A DNA stretch of 64,000 nucleotides from Atherinomorus stipes (GCA_023101725.1 JALJCO010000030.1:82363-146362), one strand, 5' to 3'. Shown: positions 1 through 10,921, numbered from the stretch's first letter. Translations and numbers: made by a program. The notes: generated from the sequence alone by a model not told the origin.

Positions 1-714
1 TTTCTAATAAGAGGCTTAAACAGGAACGGAGTTGGTGAATTACGCAGCGATGTTTGTAAGGACCGATACCGCAGATACCGATACCGGTAAACGGAGCTCC
101 ACTGGTGATATTAAAAACACTCAGAGCAGCTTCAGGCTTTCCTCTGCGGGCCTCTAGTTTACCAGACTCCAAGTCTTCAGATCATTTTCCTCATTTTCTC
201 TATAAAATGTTCACACATGATCAGGAGTCAGAGGTTTCCTCTTCAGAGCTGCACAAACCAAACTGGTGACGTCAAAGCTTAGCTTTGCAAGCGTCTTTGT
301 GGGCTTTAAATAATAATGATAATAAATAATCATGATTATTATTATCATCACCATCATCATCATATTAATAATAATACATCTGGGAGATTTTCTGATTGAA
401 GGTGATGTTTGGTTACAGCTGTAATCTAAACCATTAGATGTCTCCTTTACATCGTTAGCATGGCTCGTCCAGCTTTTCTTCCATGTAGTGAAACCAATAA
501 TGAGTCTCTGGGTTTTTATGAGAACCTTTGCAGTCATGAGAACAGATATGGCAGTTCACAACACGGCAACTTCTCTCCATATTGCTGTTTAACAAAGATT
601 AAATTAAGAGGTTACCTGCTGCTGACAGTTAAGTATCTGCAGAAGAATAATCAGGGAGCAGGTGTTATCGTCCCCTACAGTCATAAGTTTTCATGGGTCA
701 CAGGTTTTGCTGTA
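1..714. other. Non-coding flank of the BEL/Pao insertion
   Basis: No gene is recognisable here. Short ORFs on both strands lack family motifs and splice context. The only structured part is the ATT/ATC-rich stretch near 305-375, listed separately. The sequence just before 715 is the left half of the BEL target site and continues after 8213. Confidence 0.6.
305..377. repeat. AT-rich trinucleotide microsatellite (ATT/ATC)
   Basis: Runs of AAT/ATT grading into ATC/CAT triplets with interruptions. It creates a spurious low-complexity minus-strand ORF rich in Met and Ile. Confidence 0.85.
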
Positions 715-719
715 ACACC
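715..719. repeat. Target site duplication ACACC (left copy)
   Basis: The five bases immediately left of the retrotransposon are repeated exactly at 8209-8213 immediately right of it. A 4-6 bp duplication is usual for BEL/Pao integrases. Confidence 0.9.
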
Positions 720-1421
720 TGTCCTGCCCTCTTCACACGCCTTGCATGAATCGACAGGTAGATAAACTCCATCCCCAATCACCACACGGACAAAGAGGCT
801 CTAGTTCACTTCTTTAGTGCAGTAACTGGCAGTAGGGTAAAACTGACAACAAAAAAAACATACAGTTACAAACTGTCAATATTTACATTGTGTGTGAGGT
901 TAAACATATCACAAGTTATACAAAATAATACACAAACTATCCAATTGAGGCCCAGATGTACAATAAATGAGATAACTATTTAAATTAACTCCAAACTTTA
1001 TCTTTTAACATAAAGACAGGCTATTGGTAAGTATATTGCTAAATACAACGTATCTCCCTGCACATTCACCCAATTCCAAAGCTAGCTCAAACATGTGCTC
1101 AAAGAATCTTCTATCTGTGCATTTATCTACTCAATGTCTCTTTTTTTTTGCAACAATTTACATATATATCAATACATTATAAACTTAAGTATTGCTTTAA
1201 CATACCGACAGTGCTTTCAAAGACTTGAACGTCTGGATGATGTCCGATCAAACAAAGGCATGAACTTGCCCTCTGCTCTGACATGGAAGACTGACTAGAC
1301 GCTCACTGATGACATCATCAACTAGAGACTTAGACTACCTAAGTTAAACCACTGCTACACAAACTCAACAGCAGGGGGTGCTATTAAGAAAAAGAAAGTG
1401 ACTGGCTGATAAGGCAGCACA
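720..1421 (-). repeat. 3' LTR of the BEL/Pao element
   Basis: 702 bp, near-identical to 7506-8208. Ends are TGTCCTGCCC and GGCAGCACA on the plus strand, so TG...CA in both orientations. Relative to the other copy it lacks one base near 850 and has a G/A difference near 1378. It holds no coding sequence; the small plus-strand ORF inside it (1095-1298) appears in both LTRs and is incidental. Confidence 0.95.
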
Positions 1422-1431
1422 CTCCCCGCCT
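1422..1431 (-). promoter_or_regulatory. Polypurine tract of the BEL/Pao element
   Basis: Read on the minus strand this is AGGCGGGGAG, ending directly against the TG of the 3' LTR, the position where plus-strand DNA synthesis is primed in LTR elements. Assigned from position and composition. Confidence 0.7.
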
Positions 1432-1496
1432 GGTATCCCAAGATACCACAATGTGTAACCAAAGAGTTCGCGCCGGAATGATGAGAGCACTTGTTC

Positions 1497-4400
1497 CTAG
1501 TCCTCAGGAGAGAACAGCAAGACCACTTCCGCCACGGGCCTAAGAAATAGCTTCATTCCATCCCGTCCGTTGATTTTCACCTCCACCTTACGGACTCTCC
1601 CGTCCTTGCTGGGGAAAACCTGAGTTATTACTCCTAAAGGCCAGTCATTCCTTTTGGACTGACAATCCCTCATGAGCACTACGGATCCTGGTGTGATGTT
1701 CGGCCTACTAGATGCCCATCTCCTCCGTGACTGCAGGGTAGACAGGTACTGTTTCCGCCATCTGTCCCAGAATGTATTGGCAAGGCTTTGCACTTGCCGC
1801 CACTGTCGCTTGTACAGATCCCTGTCATCAAACTCTCCTGGAGGAATAGGATGAGGGTCGCTTTTCTGTGTAAGCAATGTGGCAGGTGTAAGGATGAATG
1901 GATCTTGTGCATCCATTGACACTGGTACTAGCGGTCTATTATTCACAATAGCCATCACCTCAGCCATAAAGGTGGTGAGAACCTCGTGAGTGAGTCTAGA
2001 GGGCCTTGACTGGAGAAGCATGGAGTCGAGGATTTTTCGGGTAATGCCGATCATTCTCTCCCATACCCCTCCCATGTGGGAGGAATGAGGCGGATTTAAT
2101 GTCCACGTACAACCCTTTTCTGAAAGGTACCTCCTCACCATATTTTCATCAATATTGGAGGAGATTTCTAGATCCTTACAAGCCCCAATGAAATTCGTTC
2201 CTCGGTCAGAACGGATTTGTTTGACTGGCCCACGGATAGCCAGAAACCTTCTCAGGGCGTTTATAAAACTTGAGCTATCCATGGACTCTATGACCTCAAG
2301 ATGGATTGCTCTGGTGCTTAAGCAGGTGAAGAGAACCGCCCATCTTTTATTGTCCGCATAGCCACCTCTAGTACGCCGTGCAGAGATGGTCCAGGGTCCA
2401 AATGCATCAATGCCAACGTGCGTAAAAGGCGGCTCCATGCTGAGTCTATCAGCCGGTAAATCTGCCATTTTCTGAACTGCACAGGTCCCACGAAGCTTGC
2501 GACATGTGATGCACTTAAAGATTAAACTGCTCACACACCTTTTAGCACCCACAATCCAGTAGCCAGCTGAGCGGACCGCGCCTTCAGTAAAATGGCGTCC
2601 CTGGTGTTGTGATTCCACGTGGTGATGTTTCACAAGGAGAGACGCAACATGATGCCTTCCAGGAATGATTAGAGGCCTTTTCTCATCATATCCCAACTGT
2701 GATGCCTGTATGCGTCCTCCGACTCTTAACAGGCCATCCTCATCAATGAATGGGTCCAGCATCCTCAAAGGACTGTTCTTGGGGATTTCTCTTTGGGTCC
2801 TGATACATTCCATTTCCTCTGCATAAGTTTCCTGCTGTACAGATCGAATGATGGCCTTTTTGCTCTGAATGAGTTCCTCCACTGTGTATGGTCTTCCACA
2901 GTGATGCCATCCCTTACAGCTCCTTGTTGAATCATCTGAGTTCTTCTTGAAGAGGCATACAATATGCCTAAGACAAGATATTGCACGACAAAGAGCCCTC
3001 CATGTCGAAAAACGCTCAAAGCGTTGAGATCCAAGTTGACCGTCATGGGTGGTGGAAGTCAGCACTGTCACTTGCATGCGAATGTCTTTATCTTGTTCTG
3101 GGTCCACGAGTTCAAAGACATCTGTCCTGGTAGTAGTTTTCTCTGGTTGAGAGATGAACACGGGTCCTGTGAACCAGGTGGTGTCTTTCAGGCGGGCTGC
3201 AGGGACGGACCTTGTGGCATGGTCTGCAGGGTTATGTTCTGTGGGCACATAATGCCATTGTTGTGGCTGTGTGCTCCTCCTGATCCTCTGGATTCGATTG
3301 GTGACATATACGTAGAATCTGCGCTTGTCATTATAAATGTAGCCAAGAACTACCTTGCTGTCCGTATAGAAAGTGACAGCATCACACTTTATGTCAATCT
3401 CAGTTGCAATGACCTCTGCCATGTCCACAGCCATCACTGCTGCGCACAACTCTAACCGAGGTATAGTTTGTTCTGGACGTGGGGCCAACCTTGCCTTGCC
3501 TAATACAAAGCCTATGTGGCAGTTTCCTTCTGCATCTGTGATCCTTAGATAGGCAACTGCAGCTATTGCCTTATCTGAAGCATCCGCAAAGACACAGAGT
3601 TCTTTGCGCTGCGCATCTGTTGGAGACACTCTTGTATATGGCCTTGGAACCTTCAGGTGCTGAAGCTCCTTCAGTGATTCTCTCCATTTATCCCAGAGCT
3701 CTTTCTTGTCTGAAGGTAATGGAGCATCCCAGTCACTCGTCTCCATTGAGAGCTCTCTTAGCAAAGCCTTGCCTTGTATAGTGACAGGTGCCACGAATCC
3801 TAGCGGGTCGTATAAGCTGTTCACTGTTGACAAAACACCCCGACGAGTGAAAGGCTTCTTTTCCTCTTCCACCTTGAACAGGAAAGTGTCTGTCTTCAAG
3901 TCCCAGCAGAGTCCGAGACTGCGCTGTATTGGTAGAGATTCGACTCCAAGATCCAGATCCTTAAGGTCATTGGCATGATCCTCGGTGGGAAATGCCTCCA
4001 TAACCTCCCTACTGTTTGAGGCTATTTTATGTAGCCTCAGGTTGGAGCAAGCCAGCATGCTTTGCGTTCTCTTAAGCAAGTCAATTGCAGCCTCTGTTGT
4101 GGGTAAGGACTTTAGCCCATCATCAACATAAAAGTCTCTTTCAACGAACTGCCTTGCATCCCTGCCAAACTCTCTCTCCCCCTCTTCAGCAGCTCGTCTG
4201 AGACAATGAATGGCAACAGCTGGTGACAGACTATTACCGAAGACATGCACTTTCATGCGATACTCCGTGATGTCATTTTCCAGGTTATTGTCTCTATACC
4301 AGAGAAATCTCAAGAAATTTCTGTCATCAGGCCTGACGACAAAACAATGGAACATTTGTTGTATGTCCCCTGTGATAGCAATGGAGTCCTTCCGGAAGCG

Positions 4401-7400
4401 GATTAGTACACCAAGAAGACTGTTGTTGAGGTCCGGGCCAGACAGGAGAACCTGATTCAGTGAGACTCCTTTGTGTTGAGCGCTCGAATCAAAGACCACC
4501 CGAATCTGGCCCAGTTTCCTTGGATGGTAGACCCCAAAGCTAGGAAGGAACCAACATTCCTCATTCTCTTCCAGGGGAGGAGCCTCTTCAGCATGGCCAT
4601 TTTGGAATATCTTTTCCATGAATGAGATGAAATGATCCTTCATCTCAGGCTTCTTGTTAAAAGAGCGGCGGAGTGAGGATAAACAATCTACTGCTTGTGA
4701 TCTGTTGTTAGGAAGGCGAGGACGCGGCTGTCTGAAGGGCAAAGGAGCTACCCAGCTATTGTCCTCGTCTTTATAAACTCCTTGTTCCATGGACTTCAGG
4801 AAGAACAAATCCTCTACTGATGGGCCAATCTTGTCATCCTCTTTTGTCTGTTGAAAGACATCATAGCCCAGGTGCTTTCCACAGCCCTCAGATGTGGGAC
4901 CCTCCACATAGACTGGTGTAGCCTTGCTGCCATACCACTTTTCCTTCACGACATAGCGGTTAGGGCATGGTCCAAACACAGAGTGCCGACCATTTTCCAG
5001 AGTGTTGGTATAGTAGGTGCTCACAGTGGCTGGCTTATGGACATTTCCCAGACATATGTTGCCAACTATTACCCATCCCAAGTCCAGTTTTTGAGCATAG
5101 GGTGAGTTATGTGGCCCATTTATTTGTTTTCTTACTTTGTGGATCCTTATTATGTCTCTGCCAAGTAAAACCATAATAGGAGCCTTAGGGTCGAGTTCTG
5201 GAATCTTTTGTGCTACAGGCTTTAGATGTGCATGATGCAGTGCTGCTTCTGGCGTGGGTATTTCAGAGCGATTATTTGGAATCGCATTACACTCGATCAG
5301 TGTTGGTAGAGTGAGAACCACATGCCCATCCATGGATTCGACTTGAAAGCCATGTGCTCTTCTTCCTGTTGTTTCAACTACACCAGCACATGTTTTGAGA
5401 GAGTAAGGAGAGTTGTGGCCTTCAATGTTGAAAAGGTCAAAGAACTCAGACCTCACTAACGAGCGATTGCTCTGATCATCCAGTATTGCATATAACCGAA
5501 TTGCCTTTTCCTGCTGGCCAGCTGGGTAGACTTTCACTAGACAAATCTTAGCACATGATTTTTCTGTGAGATCTCCTCCACAGACCTGTGTACAGCTCGA
5601 GGAAACTGTAGCTTCTTCACCATTGTTCCCTTCCTCCCCGCCATGCTCGTGTGCAGGGGTTTGGGCTTCTGAGGACCAAGGAGCAGGTCCAGGGTGAAGG
5701 ACTGAGGTGTGACTCTCACTTCCACATTCGGCACACTTAATGCTGCTGTCACAGTTCTTAGCTAAATGCGCTGATGATGCACAGCATTTGTAACAAATGC
5801 CATGTTGCTTTAAAAAGGCCTTCCTATTCTCAATGGACTTCTCCCTAAATCCCCGGCATTTGTGGAGAGGGTGTGGTTTGTTGTGTAAAGGGCATTGCTT
5901 AGTATAATCCGCTTTACTTTTACGTGTTATGTCAGCTGAATTGGTGGTGTAAGGAGACACCTCAGTCTTGTGAACTGAGATTGGAGGCCGACTGCCGAAT
6001 TTAGGGGCTGACTTTCCCATCACTGGAAGGTCTGTTTTGCCTGGAATGAGGGAGAAGCTAGGATCATTTCTCATTTTGGCTTGCTGGCAAACGAAATCTA
6101 CAAAATAGCCAAATGGTGGGAAAGGGGCGTTGTACGCTTCCTTAAACCTAGAGCCGTGAGAGAGCCATTTCTCCTGCATATTGTATGGCAGCTTCTGCAC
6201 AATGGGGTTGATACCACGGGCGGTATCTAAGTAGGTGAGTCCAGGCAGATCTCCATCAAGTTTAGCAGCTTCAAGCTCCATTAAGAGATCGCCTAGCTCT
6301 CTTAACCTCCTGTGGTCCTTGTTAGAGAGTTTAGGGAAGCTATCCAATCTCTTGAACAGCGAATTCTCAATGACCTCTGGTGACCCATAACTCTCATCGA
6401 GTCTGTCCCAAGCTGTTTTAAGCCCTTTTTGTGGATTGTGGATATGCACAGCCCTTATTCTTCGCACCTGAGCAGCTGACTCAGTACCCAGCCACTTCAT
6501 TAAGAGGTCCAACTCTTCACTGCATGTAAGGTTTAAACCTTTTGTAGCATTCAAGAACGATGCCTTCCAAGCCCTGTAACTCTCGGGCTGATCACTGAAC
6601 TGCAGGAGACCTGAAGACACGAGTTCACGTCTTGCAAAAAACCTAACCAAGTCTGACATGCTCTGACTGTCAGCAGCATTAGCCTGTGTAATATCTACAT
6701 ACTGTTGGGTTTGAGGACGAGTCTTCTCGTTAAATACCTCTGCGTGATCTCTGCGATCCATATTTCTGTCTGAATTACACACTTCCTGTGGTGCTCTACC
6801 TGACAGGGGTGACATGTGAGCATCAGTATGCCCGACTTGGCTTCTAGAAAATGAAATATGCTCCTCAGGTTGGTAGTTATGACTAGATTTGCTATTCTGC
6901 ATTTGGCACTGAATAGTAGCTTTGGGAGGATGCTGTGTGACAGTAGTTGGTTGATTAACACCTTCATTTATTGACTGATAGGAAGTGTACTTTGCCATGT
7001 CCTCCACGTACTGTTTTACACGCTCTGCTGAATCTTGAGTTTGCAGAGCAAGTTCGGAGCTGAGGTCCTCCTCCTCTTCTCCTATGGCTGCTTCTAACAC
7101 TTCAGCTTTAGCTTCTGCAGCTGCAGCCCTTTTTTCTAGTTGAAGAGTGTCAAGTGACACCTCCAAGCGTGTTTTCTCTACCTTTACAGATGCTTCTAAT
7201 CGTGCTTGTTCCATTTTGATTTTGCTTTCTTTTTCTGCAAATGCTACTTCTGCTTTGGCAGCTTGGGCTTCAGCCCGAGCTAAGGCTGCAGCTGCACCGG
7301 TGGAGAAACCATGTAATCGTTTGGACGAAGATGAACATGAAGCGTGTGACCTTGTCCGTAATGATTTAGATCCTGATGATTTTCTGTCAGACATCTTGGG

Positions 7401-7403
7401 CAA
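1497..7403 (-). CDS. BEL/Pao gag-pol polyprotein, 1968 aa, open
   Basis: One uninterrupted frame encoding the whole retrotransposition machinery. The N-terminus (about residues 35-125) is an Ala/Glu/Lys-rich coiled coil. Residues about 265-460 match the Pao gag region (DUF1759 type). About 535-565 carries Cys/His knuckles (CYKCC...H...C, then CAECGSESH) expected to bind RNA. The aspartic protease active site reads ILDDQSN near residue 641. The reverse transcriptase has FYVDDGL near 1093. RNase H shows FADASD near 1274 and YTDSK near 1345. The integrase has an H2C2 finger (about 1590-1640) and a DDE core: D in GIDAFGP near 1671, SDRGTNF near 1733 and E in GGVWERM near 1778. It ends in a DUF5641-type tail (1850-1968). 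Length and order are those of a full BEL pol with no stop or frameshift. The ATG at 7403 lies about 100 bp inside the 5' LTR. The 'products' on the opposite strand are shadows. Domain boundaries are estimated from codon positions. Confidence 0.95.
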   Translation of the reverse strand: MPKMSDRKSSGSKSLRTRSHASCSSSSKRLHGFSTGAAAALARAEAQAAKAEVAFAEKESKIKMEQARLEASVKVEKTRLEVSLDTLQLEKRAAAAEAKAEVLEAAIGEEEEDLSSELALQTQDSAERVKQYVEDMAKYTSYQSINEGVNQPTTVTQHPPKATIQCQMQNSKSSHNYQPEEHISFSRSQVGHTDAHMSPLSGRAPQEVCNSDRNMDRRDHAEVFNEKTRPQTQQYVDITQANAADSQSMSDLVRFFARRELVSSGLLQFSDQPESYRAWKASFLNATKGLNLTCSEELDLLMKWLGTESAAQVRRIRAVHIHNPQKGLKTAWDRLDESYGSPEVIENSLFKRLDSFPKLSNKDHRRLRELGDLLMELEAAKLDGDLPGLTYLDTARGINPIVQKLPYNMQEKWLSHGSRFKEAYNAPFPPFGYFVDFVCQQAKMRNDPSFSLIPGKTDLPVMGKSAPKFGSRPPISVHKTEVSPYTTNSADITRKSKADYTKQCPLHNKPHPLHKCRGFREKSIENRKAFLKQHGICYKCCASSAHLAKNCDSSIKCAECGSESHTSVLHPGPAPWSSEAQTPAHEHGGEEGNNGEEATVSSSCTQVCGGDLTEKSCAKICLVKVYPAGQQEKAIRLYAILDDQSNRSLVRSEFFDLFNIEGHNSPYSLKTCAGVVETTGRRAHGFQVESMDGHVVLTLPTLIECNAIPNNRSEIPTPEAALHHAHLKPVAQKIPELDPKAPIMVLLGRDIIRIHKVRKQINGPHNSPYAQKLDLGWVIVGNICLGNVHKPATVSTYYTNTLENGRHSVFGPCPNRYVVKEKWYGSKATPVYVEGPTSEGCGKHLGYDVFQQTKEDDKIGPSVEDLFFLKSMEQGVYKDEDNSWVAPLPFRQPRPRLPNNRSQAVDCLSSLRRSFNKKPEMKDHFISFMEKIFQNGHAEEAPPLEENEECWFLPSFGVYHPRKLGQIRVVFDSSAQHKGVSLNQVLLSGPDLNNSLLGVLIRFRKDSIAITGDIQQMFHCFVVRPDDRNFLRFLWYRDNNLENDITEYRMKVHVFGNSLSPAVAIHCLRRAAEEGEREFGRDARQFVERDFYVDDGLKSLPTTEAAIDLLKRTQSMLACSNLRLHKIASNSREVMEAFPTEDHANDLKDLDLGVESLPIQRSLGLCWDLKTDTFLFKVEEEKKPFTRRGVLSTVNSLYDPLGFVAPVTIQGKALLRELSMETSDWDAPLPSDKKELWDKWRESLKELQHLKVPRPYTRVSPTDAQRKELCVFADASDKAIAAVAYLRITDAEGNCHIGFVLGKARLAPRPEQTIPRLELCAAVMAVDMAEVIATEIDIKCDAVTFYTDSKVVLGYIYNDKRRFYVYVTNRIQRIRRSTQPQQWHYVPTEHNPADHATRSVPAARLKDTTWFTGPVFISQPEKTTTRTDVFELVDPEQDKDIRMQVTVLTSTTHDGQLGSQRFERFSTWRALCRAISCLRHIVCLFKKNSDDSTRSCKGWHHCGRPYTVEELIQSKKAIIRSVQQETYAEEMECIRTQREIPKNSPLRMLDPFIDEDGLLRVGGRIQASQLGYDEKRPLIIPGRHHVASLLVKHHHVESQHQGRHFTEGAVRSAGYWIVGAKRCVSSLIFKCITCRKLRGTCAVQKMADLPADRLSMEPPFTHVGIDAFGPWTISARRTRGGYADNKRWAVLFTCLSTRAIHLEVIESMDSSSFINALRRFLAIRGPVKQIRSDRGTNFIGACKDLEISSNIDENMVRRYLSEKGCTWTLNPPHSSHMGGVWERMIGITRKILDSMLLQSRPSRLTHEVLTTFMAEVMAIVNNRPLVPVSMDAQDPFILTPATLLTQKSDPHPIPPGEFDDRDLYKRQWRQVQSLANTFWDRWRKQYLSTLQSRRRWASSRPNITPGSVVLMRDCQSKRNDWPLGVITQVFPSKDGRVRKVEVKINGRDGMKLFLRPVAEVVLLFSPED

Positions 7404-7505
7404 TATTGCCTTTGTATTCAGTGTGACGTGGAACTCACTGTTGAATTACTGTGTCCTTGCGAGCCTGTTCATCGTAGTTCAGTCCGCCAGAAAGTGTCGT
7501 TTTAC

Positions 7506-8208
7506 TGTCCTGCCCTCTTCACACGCCTTGCATGAATCGACAGGTAGATAAACTCCATCCCCAATCACCACACGGACAAAGAGGCTCTAGTTCACTTCTT
7601 TAGTGCAGTAACTGGCAGTAGGGTAAAACTGACAACAACAAAAAACATACAGTTACAAACTGTCAATATTTACATTGTGTGTGAGGTTAAACATATCACA
7701 AGTTATACAAAATAATACACAAACTATCCAATTGAGGCCCAGATGTACAATAAATGAGATAACTATTTAAATTAACTCCAAACTTTATCTTTTAACATAA
7801 AGACAGGCTATTGGTAAGTATATTGCTAAATACAACGTATCTCCCTGCACATTCACCCAATTCCAAAGCTAGCTCAAACATGTGCTCAAAGAATCTTCTA
7901 TCTGTGCATTTATCTACTCAATGTCTCTTTTTTTTTGCAACAATTTACATATATATCAATACATTATAAACTTAAGTATTGCTTTAACATACCGACAGTG
8001 CTTTCAAAGACTTGAACGTCTGGATGATGTCCGATCAAACAAAGGCATGAACTTGCCCTCTGCTCTGACATGGAAGACTGACTAGACGCTCACTGATGAC
8101 ATCATCAACTAGAGACTTAGACTACCTAAGTTAAACCACTGCTACACAAACTCAACAGCAGGGGGTACTATTAAGAAAAAGAAAGTGACTGGCTGATAAG
8201 GCAGCACA
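7506..8208 (-). repeat. 5' LTR of the BEL/Pao element
   Basis: 703 bp, the promoter-bearing LTR for the minus-strand element, followed on the right by the second ACACC at 8209-8213. The stretch between this LTR and the ORF (7404-7505) must hold the primer-binding site. I see a TGGCGGACTG-like string there but could not match it to a tRNA with confidence. Confidence 0.95.
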
Positions 8209-8213
8209 ACACC

Positions 8214-8489
8214 GGTTTGGTGCCCTTTTTAACAGCAATGCATAATGCAGAAACAACATCCATACTAAAGCCCACCTGACCCAGACCAACCCCACCCAGA
8301 TCAAATCCTGCTGTGGACCGCTGGATGGACACAGCCAAGTGTGGCAGGTGACTGGACAACAAAAAACTGTAGGACAGGGAAGTTCTCTGGATTTAAAACT
8401 GTTTGTTTCTCGGTGTAATGCATCATTTGGCCTATTGCCTTATTATTATTATTAATATTTAAATGTGCTATTTAAGAAAATTTATAGTG
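8214..8489. other. Non-coding sequence right of the BEL insertion
   Basis: Continuation of the original target after the second ACACC. No coding potential with family motifs, and no repeat structure beyond short ATT runs near 8440. Confidence 0.5.
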
Positions 8490-8573
8490 CTCCTAAAAGT
8501 TTTTCTGTGCTCCTAAATTTTTTCATTTGGGAGCACTAGTGCTCCTAGTGAAAAAGCTAAGCGTACAGCCCTG
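8490..8573. mobile_element. Terminus of a hAT-like DNA transposon (fragment)
   Basis: Read on the minus strand this begins CAGGGCTGTACGC, the CAGGG-type start of many hAT termini, followed by a 16-bp perfect palindrome GGAGCACTAGTGCTCC (8530-8545) and repeats of 'gtgctcct'. No matching opposite terminus or 8-bp duplication was found, so this is one end only. Confidence 0.4.
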
Positions 8574-9004
8574 AGCGTGTGTTTGATTACGTCTGCTGAA
8601 GCTGAACTCCTGGTACTGGAGCGTCATCTTCTGACCAAACTGAATACTACACTAGTCTAAATACAAATTCATATTGAATTATATTGACGTTTTATAACAA
8701 ACAACCTCAATTTATTTATGTAGCAAGGACGGAGCTGCATCTTCCTCCGGGAGTATCGGCGTTGTGACGTTTCACCCTGTCAAACACCGGCTGCAGAGAT
8801 CTGCAGCTTTTGGTTAATGAGGTTTTGTCTGACCGGGTTTATAGGCCTAAATTTATGGTATTCCACTGCTTTTGTGTGCAGCACTTTGTGATTTTATCTG
8901 TGAAAAGCGCTTTTTCCTTCTTTGCTATTGAAGAGAGCAGCGAGCTGCAGACCGCCATTCGTTCACATCAGGTCTCATTCATTTTCAATGACGGGGCTGG
9001 TTTG
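8574..9004. other. Unassigned non-coding sequence
   Basis: No ORF with recognisable motifs and no clear repeat boundaries. Confidence 0.4.
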
Positions 9005-9253
9005 TTCGCGCGTCAAAATCGCTCGAGTTAAATTTTTTCAACTCGAGCGAATACGCGAAATATGCTCTATTCGCGCAAGTACAACGCCTCATTCGCCCGA
9101 GTTAAACGCATGTTTGGTGCTCATCGCGCCGCGAATTTGCGTCAAACGCGCCGCGCCAAGCAAAGGCGCGTCTATTTGCACCTGTACATTGACTTAACAT
9201 GTAATTCATTCGCGCGAATAATTTTATTCGCGTCCGGTGTGAACACGGGGTAA
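9005..9253. mobile_element. CpG-rich DNA-transposon terminal region (Harbinger-like?)
   Basis: Dense 'attcgcgcg', 'gcgaat' and 'cgcgcc' motifs in both orientations, a perfect 10-bp inverted repeat CGCTCGAGTT...AACTCGAGCG (9020-9029/9040-9049), and a right edge reading gcgtccggtgtgaacac. The last resembles termini of fish PIF/Harbinger-type elements in my recollection. No transposase and no defined target duplication is visible, so the class is a guess. Confidence 0.35.
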
Positions 9254-10461
9254 GAGTTTGAGACGTTGCTCTGACCGGAAGCGTCGTGACTTACCATGGT
9301 AATACAACAAAGCGATCTCTGAGCCAAACACGGCTCTGCTAAATTAATGGCCAAAACGTGCGTTCATTTATTCCAATTCTCTACAAAAATGGTAAAAGTC
9401 TGTATGGGGAACCGAAGTCCCACTCCTTACTTCCACCCCATGGGACCTTAGAAACGAAAAACAGTGGTTCTCTGCCCCGGATTCCATGGACTTGATCCGG
9501 TCTGCTGGTGGTTACAAGATGCCTCATACAAAAAGATGAGTCAGCAGAAAGGAAACTTATTACTTTGTGCAAACACGTTTTTACTCCATCTCCATGGCCA
9601 ACTAGTCAGTTTGTCAACTTCATACATGAATCATCAGTTAACTGAACTTCTGACTTCCATAGTAATGACTATCTTAATGTATCTTTTTCAGATGTATTGT
9701 TATTGTTATTATTGTTCTCATTAAAACAATGTAGGCGTATAGCTCAAATACTCATGTGATTTGAAATAATTATCGATTATAAATTTTCAACAAGGTAATA
9801 ATTCACAAGTGAGCATTGTCATCACATCATATTTAACAGAAGTGCAACATATCTGACACATACTCAGGTAGTCCTTCACATCTACCTCATTATAAATTTT
9901 TTAAACAACAAAAATTTAACGAAGGAACTATAAATAAATTTAGTCAACCAGGAACTAACGGCCATCTCCTATTGCAATGCTGGGAATGAGAAAGGCTAGT
10001 CAGCTGAACCAGAGGGAAGTGATGGGTCATCCATGGCAGTGTAGTGCTGGAATTCACTCGCCGGCTCCCATGTGTCATCCCAGGTTTTGCCACCGTAAAG
10101 AATTATTGGTGCACAGTGTCATTAGAACACAGGGAAAACTTCAAAATCACTTTTTCCAATAAATTTTTAATTTACAAAGTTCAATTACATTGTAGTAGAA
10201 AAATAATGACCTGATCTTCCTCCTCATCATCATTGCCCTTCTCTTCCTCATGAATCTTATAAACATTGCTGTCACTAGACATGTGAGTCAAGAATTTTTT
10301 TCCAGTTGAGAACTGGTTCTAAAATGTCTCATCCCATGGTATATGCCTGTGACCTTTACGATTCCTCTTCAATGTCAGGGATGTGAGGTTGGCAATGAAA
10401 GAGGTGGAACTAAACTGTGGGGGTAATTATATTCGGGTTTCTTGTCATTAATTTTAATAAA
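9254..10461. other. Unassigned non-coding sequence
   Basis: About 1.2 kb, AT-rich, with only short ORFs lacking motifs. I see no tandem repeat or paired inverted repeats. Confidence 0.4.
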
Positions 10462-10921
10462 AAGGCAGTGGTGGCTAGTATGCTTTTATTGAATACAATC
10501 AAAGGTCAAAGCGAGAGTTGGTTTTCTTTATAGAAATCGCTCCTCATTCACGTTTGCAGCCAAACATTTGATTGTTGAAAGTACCATCCTCCCCTTATTT
10601 TACTACGGTGACACAATCTACAGACATGCCTGCAAAGGAATTGTTCAAAAACTGGAGTCAATCTATCACTCTGCTATCCAACTTGTCACTAATACTGCTC
10701 ATCATTGTCTGCTCTACAGTCAGGTTAAAAGGCCATCATTACATACTCGCCATAATTTTCACTGGTTCACTCTCATGTATAAAACTCTCCTTGGTCTTTC
10801 ATCTCCATATTTATGTAAGCTTCTGCACAGAGTATCTACAGCCAAATACACACATGGTCCTCCCATAGAATCATGCTACAAATCCCTAAAACCAACTCTC
10901 ACTTTGGACAAATGTCTTTAG
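10462..10921 (+). pseudogene. Non-LTR retrotransposon RT, C-terminal fragment
   Basis: The frame through 10490-10921 reads ...GFLYRNRSSF...ILPLFYYGDTIY...LESIYHSAIQLVT...HHCLLY...FHWFTLMYKTLLGLSSPYL. This is the thumb/post-RT region seen in fish LINE ORF2 proteins (LPVxDYGDxxY, YHSALRFxT, HWxxxIYKALLG). The catalytic FxDD box is absent because the copy is 5'-truncated, and the frame stops at 10921 where another repeat begins. Clade not assigned. Confidence 0.7.

Larger units (their letters stand above)
720..8208 (-). mobile_element. Complete BEL/Pao LTR retrotransposon, minus strand
   Basis: A 7.5-kb element bounded by two direct LTRs (720-1421 and 7506-8208), each TG...CA, with the 5-bp duplication ACACC on both sides. 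One long gag-pol ORF reads on the minus strand between them. A purine-rich tract (1422-1431, read as AGGCGGGGAG on the minus strand) directly precedes the 3' LTR. By eye the two LTRs differ by one substitution and a change in an A-rich run, which implies recent insertion. No env-like ORF follows pol. The domain order (gag, protease, RT, RNase H, integrase) and the FYVDD RT box with a Pao-type protease and C-terminal tail assign it to BEL/Pao rather than Gypsy. Confidence 0.95.

Noticed and set aside
1672..6967. Many short ORFs on both strands within 1.5-7.4 kb
   Set aside because: They overlap the BEL gag-pol frame and have no motifs of their own; shadows of the long ORF.
7404..7505. Specific tRNA primer-binding site for the BEL element
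   Set aside because: A TGG-containing string is present but I could not match it to a tRNA 3' end without a search.
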